From the NCBI RefSeq assembly GCF_003352385.1, contig NZ_CP031243.1:1-64000 (forward strand): 64,000 nt of DNA, in the 5' to 3' direction. The DNA is from Haemophilus haemolyticus. Its GTDB lineage: Bacteria > Pseudomonadota > Gammaproteobacteria > Enterobacterales > Pasteurellaceae. The position numbers were made by a program, and so were the translations under genes. A model generated the notes under the pieces. That model saw nothing but the letters and a program-made list of their open reading frames with translations, was not told where the DNA came from and did no database searches. Positions 1 to 10,227 of the stretch are shown one piece after another (position 1 is the stretch's first letter; each line of letters opens with the position of its first letter).

Positions 1-698
1 AACCAATCTTGCTCACGGCCCTGATCAAGCATTAATTGCAAACATCCCACGCCTAAGACAAGTAAAACTAAACCGACTTTATCAATAGGTTGATGAACAA
101 TTTCACTTTCTCTGCTACCCAAAATCTTCCAACTGATTAGCACAACTAGTAAACCAATCGGAACATTGATAAAGAAAATCCATCCCCAGTGGATATTATC
201 ACTAATCCATCCGCCTAAAATTGGGCCAAAAATAGGCGCAACCACAATAGTCATTGACCAAAATGCCAATGCCATTCCGCGTTTTTCTGGCGGATAATTA
301 TTTAATAATAAACTTTGCGAAAGAGGGATCACGGGGCCTGCGACAGCACCTTGAATGACACGAAAAATAATTAATGCCTCAAGACTATCTGCAATCCCAC
401 AGAGCCAAGAAGAGACAACGAATAAAAAAGTTGAGACTAAAAATAACCGCACTTCGCCAAAACGTTTTGCTAACCAACCTGTTATTGGAATAGAAATCGC
501 ATTTGCCACACCAAAAGAAGTAATTACCCATGTACCTTGACTAAAAGATGCGCCAAGATCACCCGCTATAGTAGGAATCGCCACATTTGCTATCGTAGAA
601 TCTAATACCTGCATAAAGGTAGCGAGAGATAAAGCCAGCGTTAATAAAATCAGCGCACCACCTTGAATAGGTGGAAATTTTTTTGCGGAATTGTCCAT
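1..698 (-). CDS. emrB: EmrB-type multidrug efflux transporter, MFS DHA2 family (3' end outside window)
   Basis: Inner-membrane proton-driven drug exporter that works with the EmrA adaptor to move hydrophobic compounds across both membranes. The frame opens at an ATG on the minus strand at 698 and stays open to the window edge, giving about 232 residues of the usual roughly 510. Alternating hydrophobic helices are visible. A motif-A-like GWLAKRFGEVR and a motif-C-like APIFGPILGGW are typical of DHA2 drug:H+ antiporters. It begins 9 bases after emrA ends, so the two form one emrAB operon. Only the N-terminal part can be judged. Confidence 0.9.
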   Translation of the reverse strand, partial: MDNSAKKFPPIQGGALILLTLALSLATFMQVLDSTIANVAIPTIAGDLGASFSQGTWVITSFGVANAISIPITGWLAKRFGEVRLFLVSTFLFVVSSWLCGIADSLEALIIFRVIQGAVAGPVIPLSQSLLLNNYPPEKRGMALAFWSMTIVVAPIFGPILGGWISDNIHWGWIFFINVPIGLLVVLISWKILGSRESEIVHQPIDKVGLVLLVLGVGCLQLMLDQGREQDW

Positions 699-707
699 AA
701 CGCCGCC

Positions 708-1880
708 TTAATGGCTGTTTTGCTGAATGATAGATTCAATCAAATCTTCTACCGCACTTTCATCATATTTGAGTGTATCAGTAGCAAATAAAGTTTTCGG
801 TTCTGATTTTTCTCGCAACATTGGACCAGATGAATCTGCAATTCTTACTTTTGCCGTTGCAGAAAGACCAATTCGTAATGGCGTTTCAGAAAATTGTTGT
901 GGATCTAATTTAATTCGCACAGGCACTCGTTGCACTACTTTAATCCAGTTACCCGTAGCATTTTGTGAAGGTAAAAGAGAAAATGCATTACCAGTCCCCA
1001 TTTCAATGCCATTTATCACGCCATCAAATTCTTTATTTTTACCGTATAAATCAAAATGAATTTTCACTGGCTGAGCAATCCGCATATTCGTTAATTGGGT
1101 TTCTTTGAAGTTAGCTTCTAGCCACATTTGTTCATTAGATACCACCGCCATTAACGCGCCACCCACTGAAACGGCTTGCCCAACTTGAGCATTACGACGC
1201 GCCACATAGCCATCAATTGGACTTCTAATTTTTGTACGTTGTAAATTTAACCAAGCCTGCTTGAGTGAACTCATTGCGTTCTGTATTTGCGGTTGTTGAC
1301 GTAATGGAACGTTACTCAATAAAGCCTGATTAGCAGCTAATTGGTTTCTAGAGGAATTTAAATTTGCTTTGGAAAGCTCAACGGCTTCTTTTGCATGTTG
1401 GAAAGATTCTTTATCAATTGCACCCATTTTTTCAAGTTGAACTCGGCGTGCCAAATTTCCTTGTGCTTGAGCTAAAGAAATTTCATTGGCGTGCACTGCT
1501 GATTGTAATTGCTGCACAGTAAAACCTAGCTGTTCTACCTGACGCACAGCATTGGCGAGATTGCTTTTTGCCTGTTCGAAACTAAGTTTCGCATTCGTAT
1601 CATCCAATTCAACTAGAATATCACCTGCATGGACTTTATCCATATTGTCCGCATTAATCTTCGCTACATTACCCGCAACTTGTGATGACACCATTACTTG
1701 ATTTCCACCCACATAAGCATCTTCTGTTTCTTCAAAATCCTTCAAGAAGAAAAACCAATACAAAGCACAAGCAATACCAATAATAAGCAGGACAAGAATA
1801 AAAATGCTTAAGCCTTTTTTACGGTTAGTTTTATTTGATACAGATTTATTTGATGGGTTTTCAATTGCAGTTTGCGTCAT
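708..1880 (-). CDS. emrA: EmrA-type membrane fusion protein (HlyD family)
   Basis: Periplasmic adaptor linking the EmrB pump to an outer-membrane channel. The 390-residue product has one N-terminal membrane anchor at about residues 25-46. A beta-barrel/lipoyl region follows (EDAYVGGNQVMVSSQVAGNV), then a long Gln/Ala/Asn-rich coiled coil (about 90-200), then a second lipoyl half and barrel (KIRSPIDGYVARRNAQVGQ). Length and order match EmrA/HlyD proteins. It is the first gene of the emrAB unit. The 180 bases upstream hold no recognisable regulator gene. Confidence 0.92.
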   Translation of the reverse strand: MTQTAIENPSNKSVSNKTNRKKGLSIFILVLLIIGIACALYWFFFLKDFEETEDAYVGGNQVMVSSQVAGNVAKINADNMDKVHAGDILVELDDTNAKLSFEQAKSNLANAVRQVEQLGFTVQQLQSAVHANEISLAQAQGNLARRVQLEKMGAIDKESFQHAKEAVELSKANLNSSRNQLAANQALLSNVPLRQQPQIQNAMSSLKQAWLNLQRTKIRSPIDGYVARRNAQVGQAVSVGGALMAVVSNEQMWLEANFKETQLTNMRIAQPVKIHFDLYGKNKEFDGVINGIEMGTGNAFSLLPSQNATGNWIKVVQRVPVRIKLDPQQFSETPLRIGLSATAKVRIADSSGPMLREKSEPKTLFATDTLKYDESAVEDLIESIIQQNSH

Positions 1881-2060
1881 AATGCCTTCCCTAAGCTGGG
1901 ATAATGTTTAAAAATGAGATATTTGAGATAACCTTTAAAACTATCAAAAATAAAAAATGAAGGGTCATTATGAAACTTTAAAAAGGGGAACTCAAGGGAA
2001 ATCATCTCTTTATTTTCTAGATTAATGAATGCTCCAAAGATATGGTCTCATTAATTTGAT

Positions 2061-2543
2061 TTATTTTCGTGTAAGAATCAAAGATCGACAATCATAGCGA
2101 TTTTGTTCATCCGCCTCACGATATTCATCAAATTCAATTTTCCACTCATCCCAATTCAATTGAGGGAAAAAAGTATCACCATCTAGTTCTGCCTGAATTT
2201 GAGTAAAATATAACTTATCTGCTTGTGGCAAATATTGTTTGAATAACTCTCCCCCACCAATCAACATAATTTCATCAAAATCTCTGACAAAATCGACCGC
2301 TCTTTCAAGGCTATCTTTCCATACCACACCTTCGTGTTCAAAAGGCTGACGAGAAAGTACGATATTCGTCCGTTTAGGTAGCGGACGACCAATACTTTCA
2401 AACGTTTTACGCCCCATGATGACCGGTTTGCCAGTAGTGTTCTGACGAAACCATGCTAAATCTGCGGGCAAGTGCCAAGGCATTTGGTTATCTTTACCAA
2501 TCACGCTATTTAATGTCGTCGCCACAATTAAACTAAATGTCAT
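2061..2543 (-). CDS. folA: Dihydrofolate reductase
   Basis: Reduces dihydrofolate to tetrahydrofolate with NADPH and is the target of trimethoprim. The 160-residue protein has the standard DHFR layout: an N-terminal strand, MPWHLPADLAWF with the substrate-binding acid at Asp28, the NADPH-binding stretch VIMGRKTFESIGRPLP, and IGGGELF near residue 95. The start at 2543 follows a G-rich ribosome-binding sequence. The promoter and start region are duplicated in tandem just upstream, giving a short upstream ORF whose stop overlaps this start codon. It is divergent from proB. Confidence 0.96.
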   Translation of the reverse strand: MTFSLIVATTLNSVIGKDNQMPWHLPADLAWFRQNTTGKPVIMGRKTFESIGRPLPKRTNIVLSRQPFEHEGVVWKDSLERAVDFVRDFDEIMLIGGGELFKQYLPQADKLYFTQIQAELDGDTFFPQLNWDEWKIEFDEYREADEQNRYDCRSLILTRK

Positions 2544-2653
2544 AAATCCCCCCTAAAATTTGACGTTACTATACCTGATATTAGGTGATTTTTCAATGTC
2601 ATAAATCCCCCCTAAAATTTGACGTTACTATACCTGATATTAGGTGATTTTTC
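2536..2653. repeat. Perfect 59-bp tandem duplication covering the folA promoter and start
   Basis: Bases 2536-2594 and 2595-2653 are identical. Each copy holds, on the minus strand, a TATAGT -10-like hexamer (2568-2573 and 2627-2632), a G-rich Shine-Dalgarno sequence and an ATG. The proximal ATG (2543) starts folA. The distal ATG (2602) starts a short ORF. Confidence 0.97.
2540..2602 (-). CDS. 20-residue upstream ORF created by the folA leader duplication
   Basis: The duplicated start codon opens a 20-codon frame ([20 protein letters not shown]). Its TGA stop overlaps the folA ATG in the arrangement TTATGA. It has the same ribosome-binding sequence as folA itself. It is probably not a functional protein, but the overlap would allow translational coupling and could change folA expression. 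Confidence 0.5.
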   Translation of the reverse strand: MTLKNHLISGIVTSNFRGDL

Positions 2654-2704
2654 ATTGATTTAGTGATAACGTTAATGCCGATTTTAAGAACTTTGGAAAC
2701 GACT

Positions 2705-3808
2705 ATGAACAAAAAAACAATCGTAGTGAAATTTGGTACAAGTACCCTAACACAGGGTTCACCAAAACTGAATTCACCGCACATGATGGAAATCGTTCGT
2801 CAAATTGCAAAACTGCATAATGATGGATTTCGTATAGTGATCGTTACTTCTGGCGCTATTGCAGCGGGTCGCCATTATCTGAATCATCCTCAATTACCCC
2901 CCACAATTGCCTCAAAGCAACTACTTGCAGCGGTTGGTCAAAGCCAATTAATTCAGGCTTGGGAAAAATTATTTGCTATTTATGATATTCATATCGGACA
3001 ACTTTTATTAACTCGTGCCGATATTGAAGATCGCGAACGTTTTTTAAATGCGCGAGATACTTTACACGCACTTTTAGATAACCACATTATTCCTGTGATT
3101 AATGAAAATGATGCGGTGGCGACCGCAGAAATTAAAGTTGGCGATAATGACAATTTATCTGCATTAGTCGCAATTCTTGTTCAAGCAGAACAACTTTATT
3201 TATTGACTGATCAACAAGGTTTATTTGATAGTGATCCGCGTAAAAATCCTGAAGCAAAATTAATTCCAGTTGTAGAACAAATCACTGATCATATTCGCTC
3301 AATCGCTGGTGGCAGTGGTACTAATCTTGGCACAGGTGGAATGATGACCAAAATCATTGCTGCCGATGTTGCCACTCGCTCTGGAATTGAAACCATTATT
3401 GCACCGGGTAATCGCCCAAATGTGATCGCTGATCTTGCTTATGAACAAAATATTGGTACAAAATTTATTGCTCACCAATCTGATCGATTAGAAAGTCGCA
3501 AACAATGGCTTTTCGCTGCGCCATCTGCAGGCATCATCACTGTTGATGAAGGAGCGCAAAACGCTATTCTTGAACAAAATAAATCCTTATTACCAGCTGG
3601 CATTGTTAACGTGGAAGGACGTTTTTCGCGTGGTGAAGTAATCAAAATACGCACTCAATCGGGTAAAGACATTGCGCTAGGTATGCCACGCTATAATAGC
3701 GATGCTCTACAATTAATTAAGGGCAGAAAATCAGCAGACATTGAGAATGTTTTAGGCTATGAATATGGCGCGGTGGCAATGCATCGTGATGACATGATTA
3801 TTTTGTAA
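2705..3808 (+). CDS. proB: Glutamate 5-kinase
   Basis: Catalyses the first step of proline synthesis, phosphorylating glutamate with ATP. The ATG at 2705 ([16 protein letters not shown]) is preferred over an in-frame ATG at 2663, because family proteins start just before the kinase strand. The product is 367 residues. The amino-acid kinase domain (about 1-255) shows [28 protein letters not shown] and [11 protein letters not shown]-terminal PUA domain (about 275-355, with FSRGEVI) is present, as in full-length ProB. proA is not adjacent. A strong terminator follows. Confidence 0.95.
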   Translation: MNKKTIVVKFGTSTLTQGSPKLNSPHMMEIVRQIAKLHNDGFRIVIVTSGAIAAGRHYLNHPQLPPTIASKQLLAAVGQSQLIQAWEKLFAIYDIHIGQLLLTRADIEDRERFLNARDTLHALLDNHIIPVINENDAVATAEIKVGDNDNLSALVAILVQAEQLYLLTDQQGLFDSDPRKNPEAKLIPVVEQITDHIRSIAGGSGTNLGTGGMMTKIIAADVATRSGIETIIAPGNRPNVIADLAYEQNIGTKFIAHQSDRLESRKQWLFAAPSAGIITVDEGAQNAILEQNKSLLPAGIVNVEGRFSRGEVIKIRTQSGKDIALGMPRYNSDALQLIKGRKSADIENVLGYEYGAVAMHRDDMIIL

Positions 3809-3820
3809 TAATCCTTAATG

Positions 3821-3868
3821 AAAAAATCCCAACTAATTGCACCGCACTTTTAGTTGGGATTTTTTTAT
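3821..3868. terminator. Rho-independent terminator between proB and the ftsN-like gene
   Basis: The stem arms ATCCCAACT and AGTTGGGAT flank a loop holding an uptake signal (ACCGCACTT) and are followed by a T run. It terminates proB and, because A residues precede the other arm, may also work on the opposite strand. Confidence 0.88.
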
Positions 3869-3921
3869 TTCAATGATAGAGATTTAAAGTATCGAGATAA
3901 TTCAACAACCTTAGATTAACA

Positions 3922-4710
3922 TTACATACCAATCACAACACAATCTGCCACACTTTTGGCTTTACTTTGAGCCTGCACTGCTGCATCTCGACTAGCAAAA
4001 CTACCTACACGAACACGGTTCCACTCGCCATTCACTTGTACTTGTGCATTTAACCCAGTCATTGATAAGCGTCCTTGCAAATTTTCAGCTTGCGCTCTAT
4101 TTTTGAAAGCACCACACTGTAAACCGAATTTTTTACCACCGTTCAAATTATCTGTAGTTTTAGGTTGCTCAACTTTTTTAGCAGTATCAATTTTAGGCTG
4201 TTCTTGTTTTTGTGTAGATTCAGGTTTTACGGTTTCTGCTTTTACTGGTTCAGACTTTTTCGCTTGCTCTACTTTTTGTGCTGCTTGTACTTGTTGATCT
4301 TTCGCCGTTTCTACCGCACGTTGTTGCTCCGCTAATTTACGAGCTTCCTCCGCAGCTTGTTGTTCTTTTTCCATTTGAACTAGAACTTGGCGTTGTTCTT
4401 CGGTTAAGCGCATATTTTGCTCCACGCTTGTAGGTTTATTATCAACAGGAACAGTTCGAGTTTCTAACGCCTTGATATAACTCCAAACTTCCTCTGGGCG
4501 ATTAGGTAAGACACTTTTAGGTTGCGTTTTTTCTTGTTGTGTAGCAACCTGTTGCACTACAGCTTCGCTATTTTTATTTTTCAACAAATAAAGCCCTACG
4601 CCAAAAGCCAACACAATGACTAAAGCGAGGATGATCAGAATATTCTTATTCTTTTTTGTTTTTTTCTTATTATTTGAACCGCGACGTGCGGCAAAATCTC
4701 GGTGAGCCAC
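3922..4710 (-). CDS. ftsN: FtsN-like cell division protein with a SPOR domain
   Basis: Bitopic inner-membrane protein predicted to bind septal peptidoglycan and activate division. The 262-residue product starts MAHRDFAARRG, like other FtsN proteins. It has a Lys-rich cytoplasmic segment and one membrane helix at about 23-44. A long Gln/Glu/Lys/Ala-rich periplasmic linker follows (about 60-185). The C-terminal SPOR domain (about 190-262) contains LQCGAFKNRAQAE and NRVRVGSFASRDAA. Low sequence complexity in the linker is normal. A generic SPOR protein is the alternative. Confidence 0.82.
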   Translation of the reverse strand: MAHRDFAARRGSNNKKKTKKNKNILIILALVIVLAFGVGLYLLKNKNSEAVVQQVATQQEKTQPKSVLPNRPEEVWSYIKALETRTVPVDNKPTSVEQNMRLTEEQRQVLVQMEKEQQAAEEARKLAEQQRAVETAKDQQVQAAQKVEQAKKSEPVKAETVKPESTQKQEQPKIDTAKKVEQPKTTDNLNGGKKFGLQCGAFKNRAQAENLQGRLSMTGLNAQVQVNGEWNRVRVGSFASRDAAVQAQSKAKSVADCVVIGM

Positions 4711-4829
4711 AATAAATTCCTAAATTTTAAGTAATATTTTAGTAATTCAACAAAACTTGCTAAGTTTACTGAAAAATAGGCTTTAAATAAAGACTAACAT
4801 CAATAGATTATCGTGTATAAACACAAAAT

Positions 4830-4870
4830 AAAAATACCGCACTTATTAGCTAAGCGCGGTATTTTTTCAC
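4830..4870. terminator. Bidirectional terminator after napC, with uptake-signal content
   Basis: The arms AATACCGC and GCGGTATT are separated by a short loop, with A-rich and T-rich flanks. It lies just beyond the 3' end of napC and closes the nap operon. Confidence 0.75.
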
Positions 4871-4885
4871 AATATTTTGAAAAAA

Positions 4886-5488
4886 TTATTTCTCGTCTTT
4901 GAATCCTGACTCAACGCCACTCATATCTGGTAGTTGGTGTGCAATACCTTTGTGACAGTCGATACAAGTTTTACCTTCAGTCTTCATTTTTTCATGCATA
5001 CGTGCAGCCACAGAACGTTGATCGTTGAAGTTCATACGATCTACTTTATGACAGTTACGGCATTCTTTAGAATCGTTAGCTTTCATACGAGCCCATTCGT
5101 TTTCAGCCATTTCTAAACGATGTGCGTTGAATTTTTCTAAGGTATCCACTTTTCCAGTATAGTGAGCAAATACTTCCTTCGCCGCAACAATTTTACGTTT
5201 CATTTTTGCACCAAATTCGTGTGGTACGTGACAATCTGGACAACTTGCCCCCACACCAGTACGAGTTTGATAATGCACGCTATGCAAATATTCTGGATAA
5301 GCATCTTGGGTATGGCAGCTCGCACAGAACTGCTCAGTGTTAGTTTTCTCTAGACCATAGTTAAAACCCACCCAAGAAAGGATACCGCCAATAGCCGATA
5401 AGATAATAATCGTACCTATCGCCATACGGCTTGGTTTTCTAAACCATTGCCAGAAACGCTTTAAGATATTTGGTTTTTTCTCAGACAT
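4886..5488 (-). CDS. napC: NapC tetraheme cytochrome c quinol dehydrogenase
   Basis: Membrane-anchored cytochrome that takes electrons from quinol and passes them to NapAB. The 200-residue protein has an N-terminal membrane helix (about 22-45). Four CxxCH haem sites are seen, at residues 55-59, 83-87, 143-147 and 175-179, as expected for the NapC/NirT family. It is the last gene of napFDAGHBC, 14 bases after napB, and is followed by a terminator. Confidence 0.95.
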   Translation of the reverse strand: MSEKKPNILKRFWQWFRKPSRMAIGTIIILSAIGGILSWVGFNYGLEKTNTEQFCASCHTQDAYPEYLHSVHYQTRTGVGASCPDCHVPHEFGAKMKRKIVAAKEVFAHYTGKVDTLEKFNAHRLEMAENEWARMKANDSKECRNCHKVDRMNFNDQRSVAARMHEKMKTEGKTCIDCHKGIAHQLPDMSGVESGFKDEK

Positions 5489-5502
5489 ATAGACCTCTTA
5501 AA

Positions 5503-5946
5503 TTAGTTTCCGTAACCTTTCATCGGTTTGAAATCATTTGGAACAATCGGATCTACGTTTGATTGAGAAACGTGACATTGTAAACAGAAATAACGACGTG
5601 GTGATGAGCTTGAACCCACTTTACCATCACGATCCATAAAGTGAGTTGGGCTGATTCGAGTTGCACCACTCAAACGAGAATTTTCTGGGCTGTGACAATT
5701 TAAACATTGGTTCGCATTTTTTGTCACTTGATAATTTGCAACACTATGTGGAACCATTGGAGGCTGGTTTACATAGTTTAATGCTGGTAATTCACTTTGA
5801 CGCGGTGCATTATGAAATGCTGGAGCAATATTTTCTGCCGCTTGAGTTAAATCTTTTCCCACTGCTGGTGCATCAGATGCCATCAGTGAGCCAGCAAAAA
5901 GTGCGGTAAATAATCCCGCTAAAATTTTAGATACCTGTTTAGTCAT
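5503..5946 (-). CDS. napB: NapB diheme cytochrome c subunit of periplasmic nitrate reductase
   Basis: Small electron-transfer subunit of NapAB in the periplasm. The ATG at 5946 is chosen because a GGGGAG ribosome-binding sequence lies 8 bases upstream; an in-frame GTG at 5955 would overlap napH. The product has a signal peptide ending near LMASDA and two haem-binding motifs, CLNCH and CLQCH. A conserved HSVANYQV segment precedes the first motif. The gene follows napH by 5 bases. Confidence 0.94.
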   Translation of the reverse strand: MTKQVSKILAGLFTALFAGSLMASDAPAVGKDLTQAAENIAPAFHNAPRQSELPALNYVNQPPMVPHSVANYQVTKNANQCLNCHSPENSRLSGATRISPTHFMDRDGKVGSSSSPRRYFCLQCHVSQSNVDPIVPNDFKPMKGYGN

Positions 5947-5951
5947 ATTAA

Positions 5952-6815
5952 TCACTCCCCTGAATGATCGAATCTGGTCGAAAATTTAAAAACTTTTTCA
6001 GCGCAAACGTCAATACAACGTCCGCAGCTGATGCAATCTTTGGAAAGCACAAGTAGGCTTTCATCTTTTTTTCCATGTAAAGGTGAACGTAACACTTGGG
6101 CTTCGGGACAAACATTGTAACAATCCATACAATTATCGCATTTTGCACGATCAATCACTTTGATACGGATTAAACTTTTTGCACCAATCACACCATAAGC
6201 AGCACCAATTGGGCAAAGGTGTCCACACCAACCATGTTCTACAATCAATAAATCAAAAAGAAAAATAACAAGTAATAGCCAGCCTGTTGCACCAAAACCA
6301 AATATAAAGGCACGACCAAGAGCAGCCACTGGATTAACCCACTCCCAAAGCAACATTCCGCTTACGCAACTGCCTAGTAAAATAAGCGCAAGGATACCAT
6401 AACGTAAACCGCGCGAAATTTTTGCTGTTTGGCGAATCCCTAGTTTACGGCGTAGCCATGCTGCACAGTCAGTCACAACATTTAGCGGACATACCCAACC
6501 ACAAAATACTTTACTACCAAGCACTGCGTAAAATAACACAATAATTGCTGCACCAATCAAGGTGAGAGCATCAGGTAAATGTCTTGCAGCCAAGCTTTCT
6601 GCTGTAATTAAAGGGTCGCTTAATGGAATAGTATCGAGCAATAAGCTTCCACTATAATTGCCTTTTAAAATCCACACGCCAAAATAAGGACCACTTAAAA
6701 ACATCGCAAGAATGCTAAGCTGGCTTAGTCGGCGCCAAAACAAAAAGCGGTTTGCATACCACCAGCCCCATTTTTCTCGCGACTCTTTACCTGCAAATTT
6801 TGGTGTATTTGCCAT
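5952..6815 (-). CDS. napH: NapH membrane ferredoxin-type quinol dehydrogenase subunit
   Basis: Integral membrane iron-sulfur protein that, with NapG, feeds electrons from quinol toward NapA. The 287-residue protein has about four to five membrane helices. The conserved CGWVCPLN and CGHLCPIG loops are present. Two C-terminal [4Fe-4S] motifs are seen: CDNCMDCYNVCPE and CISCGRCIDVC. Its start overlaps the end of napG, so the two are probably translationally coupled. Confidence 0.94.
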   Translation of the reverse strand: MANTPKFAGKESREKWGWWYANRFLFWRRLSQLSILAMFLSGPYFGVWILKGNYSGSLLLDTIPLSDPLITAESLAARHLPDALTLIGAAIIVLFYAVLGSKVFCGWVCPLNVVTDCAAWLRRKLGIRQTAKISRGLRYGILALILLGSCVSGMLLWEWVNPVAALGRAFIFGFGATGWLLLVIFLFDLLIVEHGWCGHLCPIGAAYGVIGAKSLIRIKVIDRAKCDNCMDCYNVCPEAQVLRSPLHGKKDESLLVLSKDCISCGRCIDVCAEKVFKFSTRFDHSGE

Positions 6816-7654
6816 TATTTGCCACTCCCTAAAATAGGTGCAAGCACGGGTTCTGCCGGTTCAGGAATTACAGTTGTTCCTTCTGGCGTTCGAGTTGGCA
6901 ACGAAATCATATCTTTAGGCGCAAGAGAATGGCCAGCTTTCGCTTTTTCTTCCCAGCCCAAACGATAATGTTTACCTAACATACCTTTTGCAAGATCCAT
7001 TGGTAAAACCTTAATCGCAGCTTCTTCTAACACACAAGCTTGCTCACATTTCCCACATCCGGTACAGGCATCAGAATGTACTGTTGGAATAAATAACGCA
7101 TGCTTATCAGAACGTTGATTATGTTGTTTTTCCAATGTAATCGCTTTATCGATTAATGGACAAACCCGATAACAAACATCACAACGTAACCCTTGCCAGT
7201 TCAAGCACGTTTCATGGTCTAACAGTACTGACAGCCCCATACGCGACTCATTAATATCTGTCGCATTGCGATCAAGCGCCCCTGTTGGGCAAGCATGAGC
7301 ACAAGGAATGTCAGGGCACATTTCGCAAGGTTTATCACGCGCAATAAAATACGGTGTTCCCGCTTCTACTGGCGATAATAAAGATGCTAAATGTAGCATG
7401 TCATAAGGACAGGCTTGAACACATTGTCCACAACGAATACAAGCGGCAGAAAACGCTTTCGCATCTTGCAAAGCAAACGGTGGGCGTAATGGCACACCTT
7501 CGCGAGCAAGACTTTGATTTTGCTGCAATCCCAACAAAATCCCAACTCCAGCTAAACCACCCGCAGTACGGGTTGCTTCTTTGAGAAATTTTCTACGTTC
7601 AGGATTGAGAGCTGGTTTCTTCATTTTCTTTTTAGATTTTAACCGCACTTTCAT
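6815..7654 (-). CDS. napG: NapG ferredoxin-type protein, Tat-exported
   Basis: Periplasmic iron-sulfur partner of NapH. The 279-residue product has a twin-arginine signal (ERRKFLK around residues 19-25) followed by a hydrophobic stretch. Four cysteine clusters for [4Fe-4S] centres are visible, including [26 protein letters not shown] and [11 protein letters not shown]. The start at 7654 has a good AGAGGA sequence just upstream; an internal ATG at 7624 would still keep the Tat motif. An uptake signal lies inside the first codons. Confidence 0.93.
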   Translation of the reverse strand: MKVRLKSKKKMKKPALNPERRKFLKEATRTAGGLAGVGILLGLQQNQSLAREGVPLRPPFALQDAKAFSAACIRCGQCVQACPYDMLHLASLLSPVEAGTPYFIARDKPCEMCPDIPCAHACPTGALDRNATDINESRMGLSVLLDHETCLNWQGLRCDVCYRVCPLIDKAITLEKQHNQRSDKHALFIPTVHSDACTGCGKCEQACVLEEAAIKVLPMDLAKGMLGKHYRLGWEEKAKAGHSLAPKDMISLPTRTPEGTTVIPEPAEPVLAPILGSGK

Positions 7655-7708
7655 CTTCCTCTTTTATTGATAGGGGAAAATAAAGTGCGGTTGATTTTTA
7701 CATGGTTT

Positions 7709-10192
7709 TTACGCAGCCTTTTCCACTTTTACCGCACATTTTTTGAAGTCGGTTTCTTTTGAAATTGGGTCTGTCGCATCTAGCGTTAAGCTATTTGCAA
7801 GCTGACCAGCATCAAAGAAAGTAGTAAATACTAAGCCACGAGGTGGTTTATTACGTCCGCGAGTATCTAAATAAGAAATCATTTCTCCTCGACGGGATGA
7901 AATCTTAATTTTATCGCCATGGCGTAAACCACGAGCTTCAGCATCTAATGGGTGCATCCAAACAAGGTTGTTCGGCATAGCACGGTGTAATTCAGGCACA
8001 CGACGAGTCATAGTACCAGTATGCCAATGCTCTAGAACACGACCAGTAGATAACCACAAGTCATATTCTTTATCTGGAGACTCAGCAGGTGGCTCATAAG
8101 GTACCGCAAGAATAATCGCTTTCTTGTCTGGATAACCGTAGAATGCCACACCTTCACCTTCTTTAACGTACGGATCGTAGCCTTCACGGTAACGCCATAA
8201 GGTTTCTTTACCTTCGACAACCGGCCAGCGTAAACCACGCGCTTTGTGATACATATCAAATGGAGCCAAGTCATGACCATGACCGCGACCAAATTCAGCA
8301 TATTCTTCAAATAAACCTTTGTGTACATAGTAACCAAAGTGTTCTGATTCGTCGTTTAATTGGCCTTCAGCAAGTTCGCTTAACGGGAATTTATCTACTT
8401 GACCATTTCTGAAGAGAACATCATATAAAGTTTTACCTCTATATTCAGGCATTTGTGCAAGTAATTCTTCTGTCCACATTTCATCAGTCGTGAAGTATTT
8501 TGCAAACTCCATTAATTGCCATAAGTCTGATTTTGCTTCACCTGGTGCTTTTACTTGTTGACGCCAGAATTGAGTACGACGTTCCGCATTACCGTAAGCA
8601 CCTTCTTTTTCTACCCACATTGCAGTTGGAAGAATTAAGTCAGCAGAAAGTGCGGATACAGTTGGGTAAGGATCGGATACAACAACAAAGTTACCTTCTT
8701 TACGCCAGCCTGGTAAACGATCTTGATTAATGTTTGGACCAGCTTGCATATTGTTGTTACACATTTGCCATAGCACATTCATTTTGCCATCGTTCATTGC
8801 ACGGTCTTGTGCAATTGTGTGCAAACCAACTTTTTCAGAAACCGTACCTTTTGGTAATTTCCAAATACGTTCCGCTGTTTCACGGTGTTTAGGATTCGTT
8901 ACTACTAAGTCTGCTGGTAAACGATGAGGGAATGAACCTACTTCACGCGCAGTACCACAAGCAGACGGCTGACCAGTTAATGAGAATGGTCCACAACCTG
9001 GAATTGAGATTTTTCCAGTTAATAAGTGGATGTTATAAATTAAGTGATTTACCCACACACCACGAGTGTGTTGGTTGAAGCCCATTGTCCAGAAAGATAC
9101 CACTTTTTTATTTGGATCAGCATAAAGTTTCGCTAAAGTTTCAAGTTGTACTTTATCTAGACCTGACATTTGAGATACTTTTTCAACCGTATATTCGGAT
9201 ACAAGTTGCTTTAATTCTTCAAAAGAAGAATCGTGCATTTTCCCAGCTGTTTTACGATTCGTGTCTTTTTCTAACGGATGCTCTGGACGCAAACCATAAC
9301 CAATATTCGTTTCACCACGTTTAAATTTAGTGTGCTTATTCACAAAATCCCAATTAATCGCATTATTTTGAATGAGATAATTGATGATATAGTTCATAAT
9401 CGCCAAATCGGTTTGTGGTGTAAATACCAAACCGTGATCGGCAAGTTCAAAGCTACGATGCTCGTAAGTAGAAAGTACAGTTACACGAACATCAGGATTA
9501 GAAATACGGCGATCAGTAATACGCGACCACAAAATTGGGTGCATTTCCGCCATATTTGAGCCCCAAAGAACAAAAGCATCTGCATGTTCAATGTCGTTAT
9601 AACACCCCATAGGTTCATCCATACCGAAGGTACGCATAAACGCAACTGCCGCCGACGCCATACAGTGACGCGCATTCGGGTCTACGTTGTTAGAACGGAA
9701 ACCAGCTTTCCAAAGTTTGTTCTTCGCATATCCTTCCCAAATGGTAGACTGACCGGAACTGAACATACCTACTGCATTTTGACCGTTCTTTTTGAAAGCT
9801 TCTTTGAATTTTTCAGCCATTGTTTTGAACGCGAAATCCCAAGAAACAGGCGCAAAATCTCCGTTCTTATCGAATTTACCGTTTGTCATACGAAGCATTG
9901 GCTGTGTTAAACGGTCTTTACCGTACATAATTTTCGGTAAGAAGTAACCTTTAATACAGTTTAAACCACGGTTTACTTCTGCATCTGGATCACCTTGAGA
10001 TGCAACAACACGTCCATCTTTAGTACCAACTAATACTGCACAACCGGTACCACAGAAACGACATACTGCTTTATCCCATTTAATTTCGGATTCAGCCGCA
10101 ACCACATTTTTGACTGGGATGGTTAGCCCCGCAGCCGTTGCCGCAGCTACAGCTGCGTTGGCTTTCATAAAGTCTCGACGACTTAAACTCAT
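7709..10192 (-). CDS. napA: NapA catalytic subunit of periplasmic nitrate reductase
   Basis: Reduces nitrate to nitrite in the periplasm using a molybdopterin-guanine dinucleotide cofactor and one [4Fe-4S] cluster. The 827-residue protein starts with a Tat signal (SRRDFMK). The cluster ligands are Cys44, Cys47, Cys51 and Cys79. Cys177 in [11 protein letters not shown] is the expected molybdenum ligand. Length and the C-terminal [16 protein letters not shown] cofactor-binding segment are normal. It sits between napD and napG. Folding and export should depend on NapD and on molybdenum cofactor synthesis, to which the mog gene in this window contributes. Confidence 0.97.
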   Translation of the reverse strand: MSLSRRDFMKANAAVAAATAAGLTIPVKNVVAAESEIKWDKAVCRFCGTGCAVLVGTKDGRVVASQGDPDAEVNRGLNCIKGYFLPKIMYGKDRLTQPMLRMTNGKFDKNGDFAPVSWDFAFKTMAEKFKEAFKKNGQNAVGMFSSGQSTIWEGYAKNKLWKAGFRSNNVDPNARHCMASAAVAFMRTFGMDEPMGCYNDIEHADAFVLWGSNMAEMHPILWSRITDRRISNPDVRVTVLSTYEHRSFELADHGLVFTPQTDLAIMNYIINYLIQNNAINWDFVNKHTKFKRGETNIGYGLRPEHPLEKDTNRKTAGKMHDSSFEELKQLVSEYTVEKVSQMSGLDKVQLETLAKLYADPNKKVVSFWTMGFNQHTRGVWVNHLIYNIHLLTGKISIPGCGPFSLTGQPSACGTAREVGSFPHRLPADLVVTNPKHRETAERIWKLPKGTVSEKVGLHTIAQDRAMNDGKMNVLWQMCNNNMQAGPNINQDRLPGWRKEGNFVVVSDPYPTVSALSADLILPTAMWVEKEGAYGNAERRTQFWRQQVKAPGEAKSDLWQLMEFAKYFTTDEMWTEELLAQMPEYRGKTLYDVLFRNGQVDKFPLSELAEGQLNDESEHFGYYVHKGLFEEYAEFGRGHGHDLAPFDMYHKARGLRWPVVEGKETLWRYREGYDPYVKEGEGVAFYGYPDKKAIILAVPYEPPAESPDKEYDLWLSTGRVLEHWHTGTMTRRVPELHRAMPNNLVWMHPLDAEARGLRHGDKIKISSRRGEMISYLDTRGRNKPPRGLVFTTFFDAGQLANSLTLDATDPISKETDFKKCAVKVEKAA

Positions 10193-10227
10193 CGCGTTTC
10201 CCCCACGTTAAACGTTTGATTTTAAAT

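Noticed and set aside
2663-2704. Longer N-terminus for proB
   Set aside because: The extra 14 residues are not found in the family, and the kinase strand begins right after the ATG at 2705.
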